From Cryptomeria japonica (lineage: Eukaryota > Streptophyta > Pinopsida > Cupressales > Cupressaceae): DNA of 64,000 nt. The stretch is from positions 623,532,383-623,596,382 of the forward strand of contig NC_081408.1 in assembly GCF_030272615.1 (NCBI RefSeq), read 5' to 3'. Of this stretch, positions 44,828-55,391 are shown in pieces. The position numbers and the translations under genes were made by a program. Position 1 is the first letter of the stretch, and each line of letters starts with the position of its first letter. Under the pieces are notes generated by a model, which had not been told where the DNA came from, did no database searches, and worked only from the letters and a program-made list of their open reading frames with translations.

Positions 44828-46904
44828 TTTGTAACTGACAGGACCGAGAGTGGGATGTGTTGCAGAAGTCAAGATCAAATTGTAGCTAGTATTTCGTTTA
44901 ACGTAGTAATTAAGAGAAGTAACTTAAGATCTGGTCTGGTTTCAGGAACGATCTATCTTGTGTAAGATGTTATCCAAGTTGACTTAGGTTTGATAAAATG
45001 TTCATTTGAACTAGCTAAGAAATGATTGACAAAATTGTGCAACGCAACTGTAGAGGTACACTATCAAGGTTGCTTTATGCTCAGGAAGATGATAACCAAT
45101 TTTGGGCTTGCTGTAAAACTATTTTGGATAGGTTTTGACTATTCTCGACTGACAGAATTAGAGACTCGTACGACTATATTTCTGGAACCATACGACAGTA
45201 TAACAGGTGCAGGATGACAACAGTTCTATTTTGTACGAGTTGCTGACAACAGTTCTATTTTGTACGACAAATGATTCTATTTAGTTCTATCTCATACAAT
45301 ACAAGATATGGCTCAGGACGACAGACTACTGGGTCTTGTACGATACAGGATTGACCTCAGGATGACAATATAGTATACTCGTATGACACAAGATTTGGTG
45401 CAGGACGAAAATTCAACAGACTCGTACGACTGTTCACAGATCAGAGACTAAAAATTCTGGGTTTTTCAATGACTGGATAAGGCAACTGAACATGACCAAT
45501 TCTGAGGCAGACTGATTTTTGACCAGGATAGACTAGTTTGTGACATGGACAGAGTTTTGATCACTGAGTTTGTTGATTTATGTTCTCCAGTTTTAGTATT
45601 CCAGTTTCAGTTTGGGGGATGAAAGCACAGAAAACATGTAGTATGAATAGTAACTCCAATCACAACATGCAAACCCTATGGAAGTTGGCTTAGAGAAGAA
45701 AACCTTTGCTTGCTGACTTAGGTACACACCTAATAGCTAATCAGAATACAATTGTTGAGTCTCACGCAATGGATTCTCAACGCCGTATTAGCTGAATCCA
45801 AATGCTAATGGGGGCACGATATGGCAAGTGTCTTGGGAGAGTTACTATCTCTCTTGCATAAAGATTATCAACCTTTCGGAGGTGAATCAGGTAGCTTGTA
45901 ATTTTTATCAGATCTAGTAAGGGTTCTGTTATGCATGTCGAGGTGTAAACTCAATTAAGAGGTCTCCCAGCCTTGAAAACCAAGGTTTAATATACTCGAA
46001 GGTACTGAGGAGAGCCATTCCTGAGCATTTTTGTTGACTTGATTTTCATCAAATCACGTTTATTTTATAGTGACTTGGAGTACTTGGTGTTTAGTCGTTC
46101 CCACTTAGGTCGTTCCCCTCACATCGGCCATAAAGGCTATAGAGTTATTAGCTCCTCGGGAGGGCAGGCCTGCTAAAGATGTACAAATCTCAAACAAAGA
46201 AAAAGCCTCAAGGGTCTATATTTTTTATTGTCTTAGAAAGACAAGAGCATATCTCCTACCTCTTAGAATTTTCCAAAAAAGACACAAAAGACAAATTTGT
46301 TCATTTACCTAGATAGCAAGTTAAGTGCCTAGAAAAATTAAGGAATACACAATGTTTGATTGATTTCTCCTTAGGCAACCTGCAAAAACAACGCATCAGT
46401 AGTCATGTTTTTTTTTTTTTTTCTTTGACAGGCATATGTTTGATTGATAAATTCTTTGACAAACGTCCTGCAAGAAACTAGTTAGGCTGTGAAAATATCA
46501 GGCAGACAGAAAACAGTTCAGGGTTAGCATTAGCATATTCAAAATTTAATCCAAAAAAAATCCTAAAAGGTAGTTTGTTTTTAATCTGTCACAAAAATCA
46601 TACGACAATCTTCATAAAGCAGAATGACAGAAATCTTTTATCGTATGAGTTATAAAGCAGCACAGAACGACAAAAGATAGAACGAGTAGTATGTCGTATG
46701 AGTTAGGAATTAGCACAGAACGACAGAGTATAAAAGAATCAGTATGTCGTACGAAGGAGAATCCTAATTCGTATGACAATTTAAAGGATATGATCTTGCT
46801 TCGTACGATGCAGTGAAATTGCTCATACGATATTTCACAGATGCTATATGGACGAAACCTGTAGGATTAAAAAAATGATTTTGAGGCTGAAAAAGTAGTT
46901 TTCT
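44828..46904. repeat. Gypsy C leader with dispersed TCGTACGA-type motifs
   Basis: Two kilobases between gag and the primer site without coding sequence. Variants of the 8-base palindrome TCGTACGA (TCGTATGA, CATACGAC, TTGTACGA and half-sites GGACGACA, GAACGACA) occur about 25 times in two groups, 45165-45435 and 46595-46860. Between the groups is unique sequence (45700-46200). Confidence 0.75.
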
Positions 46905-46922
46905 GCCCCACGGTGGGTGCTA
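46905..46922 (-). other. Primer binding site of gypsy element C
   Basis: The minus strand reads TAGCACCCACCGTGGGGC, four bases after the LTR end. It resembles the TGGCGCCCACCGTGGGGC type found in many plant gypsy elements, with two changes. The matching tRNA was not checked. Confidence 0.7.
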
Positions 46923-46926
46923 GAAA

Positions 46927-47983
46927 TGTGTGTGTAAAAAGTGGACTAAGAATCTGTATCTACAAGACACAACACTTCAATTAAGTCATTACATGCATGG
47001 TTAATCAGATATAATTAATGAATAATAAACCATAACAAATCAACCCATTGCCTTCTAAAAGATGCTAGTATAAGATTGCTCTCAGATTATAAGTAATACC
47101 AGTGACTAGACAACATCAAGACGAAGGATTTTAATCTATATGAGCATGATGAATGCTAGATGGATGCAATATTAATCTAACAAGAATTAAGCAATAAATG
47201 AGCTAAATGATTTAAATATGCATGCAATATGTGAAATAACTAATATGCAATGCACCTAGAGCAAAACTAGCATAATAACAATACATTCTCCAGGATCTTT
47301 GAATGAGAGATGAGAACCTAAATTTATAGAAAATTCAAAAAGAAACCAACGACTGAGATCAAATGATGACGAGCGGTCAAGATTTTCCAAGAGGAAGCAC
47401 AATCCAGGTGAATTGATGTGATTGGATGCTTTTCTCAGTTTTAAAGGAAATTGAACTAAAATTAAGATTAAATCAGAAAAAACTGATTTATTCTCTATTT
47501 CATTCAATTTGAATATTTAATTGTTTTAATTGCTTTCTCTGAGATTATTTATCAATTTTTAATTTATTTTTTCAAGATTATCTCCAATTGATTTTTTTTC
47601 TCAATTTTTAATTCTTTCTTGGTCAATTAATTTCTTTTTTTCTGATTTATTTCCATTTTTGAAGATTTGTGCTTAATTGATTTTTTTTAATTAAAATTAA
47701 TTCCTCAAAAATGATTTAATGGCAAACTAATTTATTTAATTAAATATGCAAAATATATTTAATAAAATATATAAGATAATTGTTTAAAATGATTTACTTG
47801 GAATTATTTAATTAATTAAATATAAATATTTAATTAATATTGAGTGATTAATTTTGCCATGTGATATTTAATGTTTAAATAATTAATTGTGTGCTCAAGA
47901 TTTATTTAATTGTCTTTGGTTAGGACTTGGTGATGTCGAGATTAGGGACTTATGATTTAGATGACCATTTTTAGGGTATTACA
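46927..47983 (-). repeat. 5' LTR of gypsy element C
   Basis: On the minus strand it starts TGTAATACCCTAAAAATGG at 47983 and ends in CACACACA at 46927. It aligns to 30589-31626. Confidence 0.9.
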
Positions 47984-48760
47984 GTCCCCTGGCAGCCGCT
48001 TAATTTTACACATTCTCAATGTTGCTCATGTCTCATCCGAACGCATTTACGAGATTAGCCTCCAATTGTTTAGTTGGTACACCTTCCTTAGACCATCCCC
48101 AATTCCCGGTTATGAAGAGCTCTCCAAAAGAATAGCGGAGGCTTGCAAGGGGCACCCTCTTTCTCTGGAGATCCTTGGAGCTTTCTTGTATGATAAGCGG
48201 AACGACACAGATATTGACTGACTACAGAAGAGCTCTCCAAAAGAATAGCGGAGGCTTGCAAGGGGCACCCTCTTTCTCTGGAGATCATTGGAGCTTTCTT
48301 GTATGATAAGCGGAATGACACAGATATTGATTGACTGCAGATCCTTACAAAACCTCCCTGACAGCATTTGCCATTTGTCACATTGGCAGCCCTTGAATTT
48401 TTCTGGATGTCAGAAGTTGGATTGTCTTCCTAACAACATTTCCAACCTCTCACAACTGCTATACTTGAATTTGAGTTACTGTGAAAACATACAATACCTT
48501 CCTGACAGCATTGGAAACTTGTCACAGCTACAGTACTTGAACTTAACTTGTTGTAGAATCTTAATTGAACTTCCTGATAGCATTGACAAGCTATCACAGC
48601 TAAAGCAATTAAGTCTGAGCGGGTGCGAAAAATTGGAGAGGCTTCCAGAAAGCATTAGCTACTTGTCGAAGCTGGAAAGGTTGGATATGCTGAGGTGTCA
48701 TAGTGCATGGAAGTCAATTCCTTATTCCATTTTGATCCAGCCAAAACTATGACTCTTAGG
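47984..48760 (+). pseudogene. TIR-NBS-LRR disease-resistance gene remnant
   Basis: Begins abruptly at the end of gypsy C in the NB-ARC domain: GSRLILHILNVAHVS (RNBS-B-like), ...YEISLQLFSWYTFL, then YEELSKRIAEACKGHPLSLE (the GLPL motif appears as GHPL). After a 113-base tandem duplication comes a run of about five leucine-rich repeats of the form LPDSIGNLSQLQYLNLTCC (about 48335-48725). NB-ARC proteins switch with nucleotide binding and the LRR senses effectors. The P-loop and TIR are missing, so it is a fragment. The TIR class is inferred from the style of the LRR and GLPL text. Confidence 0.82.
48114..48339. repeat. 113-base tandem duplication in the NBS-LRR remnant
   Basis: 48114-48226 and 48227-48339 differ at only about four bases. 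113 is not a multiple of three, so the duplication shifts the frame between NB-ARC and LRR. Confidence 0.9.
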
Positions 48761-49660
48761 ATTACCGGCCTCCACGGGTGATGGAGTGGCGATGGGGTGA
48801 ACTAAGGGAACGAAATCTAATGGATAATCAAGATCAAACAGAGGAGTGGACTACTCCAAAGTTTAGAGAGTCCATGATAGAATTTAGGGCAACCTTAGCT
48901 CCTGAATGTCATAAGTAAATGCTAACAGTCAGTTCTTTATAGCCTATCCTATAATTTGATGGATTGAAATTTTTGCTTTTCTCTATTATCATGAAATTGT
49001 AAAACAATGCACTGCCTGGAAAAAATTATATTTTTCTAAACTTCACACGAACAGTAGATGAAAACTATATACCTTAACATCCTAATCATATCTATATTCA
49101 TAGTAGACCCTGCATTAAATCCTTAGGCCAATTGTATGCAATCTTAAGAAAAACTTACTCTTCAATAACATGTATTTATATATAGTAATTATCGTAAGGT
49201 AACATGGTGTTTTTATACCTTCAATCCAGAAAAATTAGAGTCCAAGCTCACAAAAATCAGATCATTTCCTGGCAAAAGTTATTTTCAACTTAAATCAAGA
49301 CCCGAACTCAAGTTGCCAGGCAAAGCAACAAAAGGTAACAAACATATCGATCACCTTGCATGGAATTGAAGATTTCCTTATTATTTTTTTTCAAATATTT
49401 TATTGGATTGAAATCAGCGCTGTTACAATTTCATCAACAAAAATTCAATTGAAAATGCAATAAAAGATTAATTGGAAGTATATATTTATGTCGATTTTTT
49501 TTAAATGCAATTTTAAGCATTTGTTTCACTTCAAAGTGGTTTCCGTGGATTAGTTACCTAGGGAATATGAGTAGTTACCCATTCTTTTCAGCAAAAACCC
49601 AGTCCACAAATATTTCAACAGGACAAAAATATAATTTCATAAAGACAAATACCCAAGTTC
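48761..49660. other. Sequence downstream of the LRR remnant; no gene seen
   Basis: Ordinary AT-rich DNA. 48761-48920 may be the tail of the resistance gene because it is less AT-rich, but it has several stops in all frames. Confidence 0.45.
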
Positions 49661-49832
49661 TTCAAGGAGTGCCCCACATTTTTTTAACAAGGAGTACGCC
49701 AAGGAGTACGCCAATTTTTTTAACGAGGAGTATGCCAAGGAGTACCCCAATTTTTTTAACGAAGAGTACCCCAAATTTTTCAACGAAGAGTACTCCACGT
49801 TTTTCAACAAGTTGTACCCCAAATTCTTCTAA
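49661..49832. repeat. Minisatellite of 12- and 24-base units
   Basis: Units CAAGGAGTACGC (12 bases) and CAATTTTTTTAACGAAGAGT-like (24 bases) alternate for about eight units. The lengths keep one frame open, which gives repeating S/T-rich or Y/L-rich peptides. No known protein is recognised. Confidence 0.8.
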
Positions 49833-50419
49833 ATGATATAAAGAGTACTACCATGGATATGAACAGTAAGAGTATTCCCATAGAGAATTTTTCTTGTTTT
49901 GTGGAAAGTTGGTGTAAACGAGAGGAGCAAACCATGTTTGTTGAAATATCAATCTCAAACTCAAGTTGTTCGGGAAACCAACCAAGGCAACAAAAATATC
50001 AATCGTCTTGTCATCCATTTTATTGTAAAGAAATTAGTGCCGCTATAAGAGGTAATTATTTTTTATGTATATTTATAAAGTTTGGAAGCAATTATGTAAT
50101 TCACTTAGTCATGATTTTCTACTTTATTACGGAAAGTATAAATATAAACAGTTATTCTGTTTTAAAGCATTGTTGCAAATTGTTTTAATGCTGCAACCTC
50201 TATAATGAAGGTAAGAAAACGTAGAGTATGTCTGCAAATTTTCAAATAAATAATAAACATTTTTAGTTTCTTTTTGCAGAGCACTCAACTAGTCTGATTT
50301 TTTTCTATAATAAAGGTAATAAAAAATAGAGTATCTTTGCAAATTTTCAATGAAATAATAGACAGAGCATCTAGTGAGCTTGATTAAGTGTCATGTGAAA
50401 TTTTTTTTTTTGTTATAAG
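49833..50419. other. AT-rich stretch without recognised features
   Basis: A short diverged duplication is visible: the block AATGAAGGTAAGAAAACGTAGAGTATG...CAAATTTTCAAAT at 50203 recurs near 50308. Otherwise nothing. Confidence 0.45.
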
Positions 50420-51600
50420 TTACTCAATTCTTAAAAGATTATGTTGTAACTTTGGCACATTTTGCTCATTATATCTACTTCTTTATTATCATCAAATTTG
50501 ACTCGACCTCTCATAGAGTCATTTAACTTGACAAAGAGATCAAATTTACCAGTCATATGATTTCAGTAGCCACTATCTACAAACCATACATTCTTTTGGG
50601 ATTCTTTTACCAAATTGCGTGTGAAGAATGTGGAGTGCTTTGAATCTTCAAAAGACTCTTTAGTATAGTTGGCTCTTGAATTTTTAAATTTAGATTTCTC
50701 CATTTTGCATTCAGATTCGTACTGCCCACATCGTTTACAATACCTACATTAGATGCTTCTACAATCCACAAAACCCATGTCCTCTTTTTGAAGAAGACTC
50801 TCCTTATGATTTATTAGAGTGAGAAGGAGGGGTTATAGAATTCTTTTTCTTTGATTCTTATAGTACATTTAAAATCTTCCACTAGGATCTCCATTGAACA
50901 CTACATATGCTCCTCATGTGATTACAAAGAGCCTATCAACTTTACAAATTTAAAATTATTTTGATCTTTACTTTCTTCTACATCTATCACAATTGGGTCA
51001 ACATTGGAGTAATAGATCTAAAAACAAAATTACAATTTCTTGGTTTCTGATAGTTTCTCATTCAATTCTAGGCTAATTTAAATTTCCTTAAACTCCTAGT
51101 AATAAACTCTTGGATAGACTCATCTCCTTTCATCCTCATATTTTCAAAATCTCTTCAAAAGGTTTGAAGCCTTACTAATCTCACTTTGTTAGATCTTTGG
51201 TATGCAATTTATAGAGCCTCTCATGCATATTTTGAGATTTTCATACCAATAATATAGGAAAAATATCCAATGTTGATTGGATGGTGAAGATAGTTTGATT
51301 GTCCTTCTTTTTGTCTTCTTTCAACTAAATTCACTGATTTACTATCAATGCATTCAATGCGTTTTGATCTATAGCATCATTATATCACACTTCTACTAAT
51401 TCATAAAGATCTTGGGATAATATTAGGGTCTTCATATTTATGCTTCAACATTTGTAGTCATTTCCTATGAACAATGGAAGCTAGAATGTTGCTACCATTC
51501 AACATTCTGAAATATCTTAGAATTGCTGCCTACAAAAAAAAAATATTTGCAAGATAGTTTTGATACCAAATGAAAGATTAAAAAATATACCACTCTTACA
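50420..51600 (-). pseudogene. Fragment of a third copia element: gag, zinc knuckle and protease start
   Basis: On the minus strand, 50590-50480 reads VWFVDSGY*NHMTGKFDLF, the copia protease site region. Upstream (50700-50780) is a cysteine-rich zinc-knuckle remnant. 51000-51450 resembles the UBN2 Gag core (a reverse reading gives blocks such as LHEL and FDSL motifs, heavily broken). It lacks pol beyond the protease start. It differs from copia 1 and 2 in sequence, so it is a separate family. Confidence 0.6.
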
Positions 51601-51639
51601 CTATACTAATAATTAACAATGAAATTAGAAAAAAAAAAA

Positions 51640-51976
51640 AACTTAAAAAAAACCGATCAATCATGGTTATTGTTACTGGTGTAACAAGTTTGGTCATAGA
51701 ATTGGTGATTGTAGATTGATGAACAAGCCTTCTATTAGTTTTGCAAGTATAAATCCATTTAATGCACTCTATGATACAAATGTTGTCTGTTATCAATGCA
51801 ATGGATTTGGTCATAGGAGTTTTGAATGTAGGAAAAGTAAACTGGTGTCCTACAATAGTTTTAAAGATTCATCTTTTAATGTAAATGTGAAGTGTTATAA
51901 TTGTAATAAATTTGGACACATTGCAAAGCATTGTAAGAACGGGAAAATCAACCAGAAGAGGACATTTCCTAATTAG
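51640..51976 (+). pseudogene. Copia element 2 gag zinc knuckles
   Basis: Three CCHC motifs: CYWCNKFGHRIGDC (near 51670), CYQCNGFGHRSFEC (near 51790) and CYNCNKFGHIAKHC (near 51895). All three keep C-C-H-C, unlike copia 1. They would bind RNA. Confidence 0.85.
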
Positions 51977-52089
51977 GAACCAGTATCCAAACCAGAGCAT
52001 AAAATTACAGGTGACAAGAAGAAGGAAACTCAACTAGTTTGGATTGAGAAAGAAAAGGACAAAGCATAATCAAGTCTAATTGTGCAGAC

Positions 52090-53450
52090 TACCCTACATG
52101 CAAAAAGAAGAAACTTGTAGGTTGTAGACAGTGACTATTCCAACCACATGACCAGTGATAAGAAGAAATTTATCAAGATTGAAGATTGGAATGGAGACTT
52201 AGTAAGATTTGGAGATAACTCCTCTATCAAGATAAAGGAAAAAGGTACTCTTAATATTGATGGCAAATTGAAAGAACGTGATGTATATTATGTGGAAGAC
52301 CTGAAGAAAAATTTGTTAAGTGTGAGTCACATGTGTGACAAAGGTTATAAATTCACCTTTGACTCTGTCGATTGCTAGATAAGAAAGGAGAGTGCCAAAC
52401 AAATTGTAGCTGAAGGTAAGAGGACATATGTAAATGTATACAATATGAAAGAATGTTTTGAATCCCAATGCATGATGGGACAAGTGGATGAGTGCTGGTT
52501 GTGGCACAAGAGATTAGGCCACATAGATTTTGATAATCTAGTTGCAATAAGAAAAAAGGGTTGTGTGAGAAATATACCACCCATCCTTAAACCACTAAGC
52601 ACATTTTGTGATGAATGTGTGAAAGGAAAGTAGACTAAAGTGAGCTTCAAGACAAAAGAACACAACACTTCAAGACCACTTGAACTTGTACATACAAATC
52701 TATGTGGTCTAACTAGAACAAGAGCTCTTGCCGTTGAGAGATACTTTATTCTCTTCATTGATGACTATTCAATAATGACATGGGCCACTTTCCTCCGGGA
52801 TAAATCACAAGCATTTGATATATTCAAGATCTTTTAGAAGATGGTAGAGAAGGAAAGTGGATACAAGCTGAAATACCTAAGATCCGACCAGGGTGGAGAG
52901 TTCACATCAAATAAGTTTGAAGATTATTGTGAGAGACATGGAATTAGAAGACAATACTCAGCCCCCAGGACACCACAACAGAATGGTGTGGTAGAAAGGA
53001 AGAACATGACAGTCAAGGAGATGGCTAGAACCATGATGAATGAAGTAATTTTATAGGATATGTATTGGAAGGAAGTGGTTCACACTGCAACATATACTTT
53101 GAACCCGATTAAGTTGAGAACAAATAACAATATGACACCTTATGAATTATGGTATGATCGGAAACCATCAGTCAAATACTTCAAATTATTTGGAAGTAAA
53201 TGTTCCATCAAAAGAGACATGGATGGTTTAGGTAGTTTTGATTTTAGGAGTGATGAAGGGAACTTCCTTGGTTACTCAACTCATAGTAGGGCCTACACAT
53301 GCTACATCAAAAGACTAAGAAGATTCATTGAGAGTGTGAATGTGAGAGTTGATGAGGATATGCATAAAGGAAGACAAGCACATGTGAATAGGTATGATGA
53401 TTCTGGTGATGAAGGTGAAGAAACTCAGTCAGATAATGAACCGAAAGAAG
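52090..53450 (+). pseudogene. Copia element 2 protease and integrase
   Basis: The protease site reads VVDSDYSNHMTSDKKKF, where copia 1 has VVDSGCSNHMTGDKKKF. Two G-to-A type changes replace the glycine and cysteine next to the catalytic aspartate. Integrase: WLWHKRLGHIDFDNL and CDECVKGK (HHCC), FIDDYSIMTW (D), LRSDQGGEF (D), PQQNGVVERKN (E), so the DDE triad is complete. Stops at 52376, 52633, 52838 and 53056. A late integrase segment (53060-53450) holds SVKYFKLFGSKCSIK. Confidence 0.87.
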
Positions 53451-55131
53451 CATCCAATAAGGTCCCTAACCGGTATGTGGAGAAGAATCACTCGAAAGAG
53501 AAGATTTTAGGTAATAAGAATGATAGTGTGCAGACTAGAAGAAGGCTTACCCAGAATGATGAACAAGTCAATTTATGCCTCATGACTGAAATGGAACCTA
53601 AGATATACAATGAGGCCTACAAAAGTCAGAAATGGATGGATGCCATGGAAGAAGAGTTCCAGTAGATTGAGAAGAACAAGACTCGGGAATTAATCCCTAG
53701 ACTAGAAGACAAGAACATCATTGGCACCAAATGGGTCTACTGGAACAAGATGAATGAAGAAGGTAAAATTGTTTGGCATAAAGCTAGACTTGTGTGCAAG
53801 GGTTACTCTCAAGTAGAGGGCATTGATTTTGAAGAAACATTTGCACCGGTAGCTAGACTAGAAGCAATTAGGATGTTGTAGCTTTTTCAGCCTATAAGGG
53901 TTATAAGGTATATCAAATAGATGTAAAATCTGCCTTCCTCAATGAAAATTTGGAAGAAGAAGTATACATGGAGCAACCAGAAGGGTTTCTATTACATGAT
54001 GATGAAACCTTTGTGTGTCGGTTGAAGAAGGCCTTGTATGGGTTGAAGCAGGCTCCTAGGGCTTGGTATTCAAGACTAGATAAGTACCTGAAGGAACAAG
54101 GATTCAAAAAGGGGAGTGTTGACAACAACTTATATATCAAAGAAGAAGGAAACCACATGTTAATTGTGGTAGTATATGTGGATGACATCATTTTTGGAGG
54201 CAACAAGGACACTCTTTGCAGAGATTTTGTTGATTAGATGTAGTCAGAGTTTGAGATGTCAATGCTTGGTGAATTGACATACTTTCTTGGTTTGTAGATA
54301 TGACAGCTAGATAAGGGAATCTTCATCTCACAAACCAAGTATGCAAAGGACATGCTAAAGAAATTTCAAATGGAGAACTGCAAACCGGTGAGTACCCCCA
54401 TGGTGACCGGATGCAAACTAAGCAAGAATGACGAGTCACCGGTAGTAGATCACACCTTCTATAGATCCATGATTGGTAGTTTATTGTATCTTACTCCTTC
54501 TAGACCGGATATAGTGCAGGCAGTGTGCATGGTGGTTAGATTTCAAGCAGCACCTAAGCAGTCACATATGAATGTAGTCAGCAGAATTTTTAGGTACCTG
54601 CGGGGGGCACTCAATTATGGATTATGGTACCCTAAACAAGGGGAATTTACCTTGGAAGCATACATAGATGCTGATTGGGTGGTCTGCATTGATGACCAGA
54701 AGAGCACAAGTGGTGGTGCATTCTTCCTAGGTGACCAGTTGGTCTCATGGCATAGCAAGAAGCATGATTCAGTCTCCCTATCAACTACTGAAGTAGATTA
54801 CATTGTTGCTGCCACATGCTACTCTCAGGTGCTTTGGATGAAACAAACCCTCAAGGACATACATGTTGATATCTTTGATCCTATTCCCATCCAGTGTGAT
54901 AACTCAAGTGACATCAACATATCAAAGAACCTCGTGATGCATTCAAGGACAAAAAATATAGCCATCAAGTATCATTTTCTCAGAGACAAGGTTGAAGGAT
55001 AGGAAGTAAAGATGGAATATGTCCCCACCAATGAACAAGCAATAGATATCTTCACAAAACCATTATCGATAAGCACTTTAGAGTACTTAAGACACAAGTT
55101 GGGAGTTTTATCACTTGCCTCATGCACTTAA
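53451..55131 (+). pseudogene. Copia element 2 reverse transcriptase and RNase H
   Basis: The linker ends MDAMEEEFQ* (53665), then [38 protein letters not shown] and a small deletion with a frame change near 53880. After that come KKALYGLKQAPRAWYSRLDK and VVVYVDDIIFGG (near 54170-54205). RNase H: SVSLSTTEVDYIVAATCY, TKNIAIKYHFLRDKVEG, AIDIFTKPLSI. The end is the TAA at 55129. Stops at 54236, 54297 and 55000. Confidence 0.88.
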
Positions 55132-55391
55132 GTTTGTAAGGAGATATATGGTTAAGGGGGAGTTCATAGTAGCATCTATATCTCTTCAATCACATGCTGA
55201 CCATAGGGAGAGTTCATGTTTTTATGTCTCAATATCAGTTGTAGTCACAAGAGGAGATTTGACTAAGGGGGAGAATAAACCAGTGAATGAAATACCATGA
55301 CCCTTTGTCATTGTGTCAAAGGGGGAGAAATCTAAAATCTACTAGTGTGAAAACTTGCAGGTGTGTTGACATCAATGCCAAAGGGTGAGAT
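55132..55391 (+). other. Copia 2 3' leader with repeated PPT-like tracts
   Basis: Purine tracts AAGGGGGAGTTC (55155), TAAGGGGGAGAATAA (55265), AAAGGGGGAGAAATC (55317) and CAAAGGGTGAGATTG (55378) precede the LTR. The last, with one T interrupting it, is at the functional place. Copia 1 has a similar series. Confidence 0.75.

Larger units (their letters stand above)
30589..47983 (-). mobile_element. Gypsy element C: 17.4 kb Tat/Ogre-like retrotransposon with an antisense PMD gene
   Basis: Flanked by LTRs 46927-47983 (5') and 30589-31626 (3', lacking about 23 bases). On the minus strand: primer site, a 2-kb leader, gag-protease (44827-41881), a long acidic spacer, RT, RNase H, a second RNase H, and integrase (to 36951). 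Two RNase H-like blocks after the RT are a hallmark of the Tat lineage of Ty3/gypsy. Between integrase and the 3' LTR, on the opposite strand, lies a spliced gene with a plant mobile domain. Extra genes, sometimes antisense, are known in Tat elements. All frames are decayed. Aligned LTR samples differ at 7 of about 100 and 2 of about 90 bases. Confidence 0.9.

Noticed and set aside
30583-47990. Target site duplication for gypsy C
   Set aside because: CAGTC before 30589 and CAGTC within 47982-47986 look alike, but the left LTR end is truncated and the right match overlaps the LTR end, so it cannot be a real duplication.
48261-48381. Minus-strand frame with internal repeats at 48088-48381
   Set aside because: Reverse reading of the duplicated NB-ARC segment.
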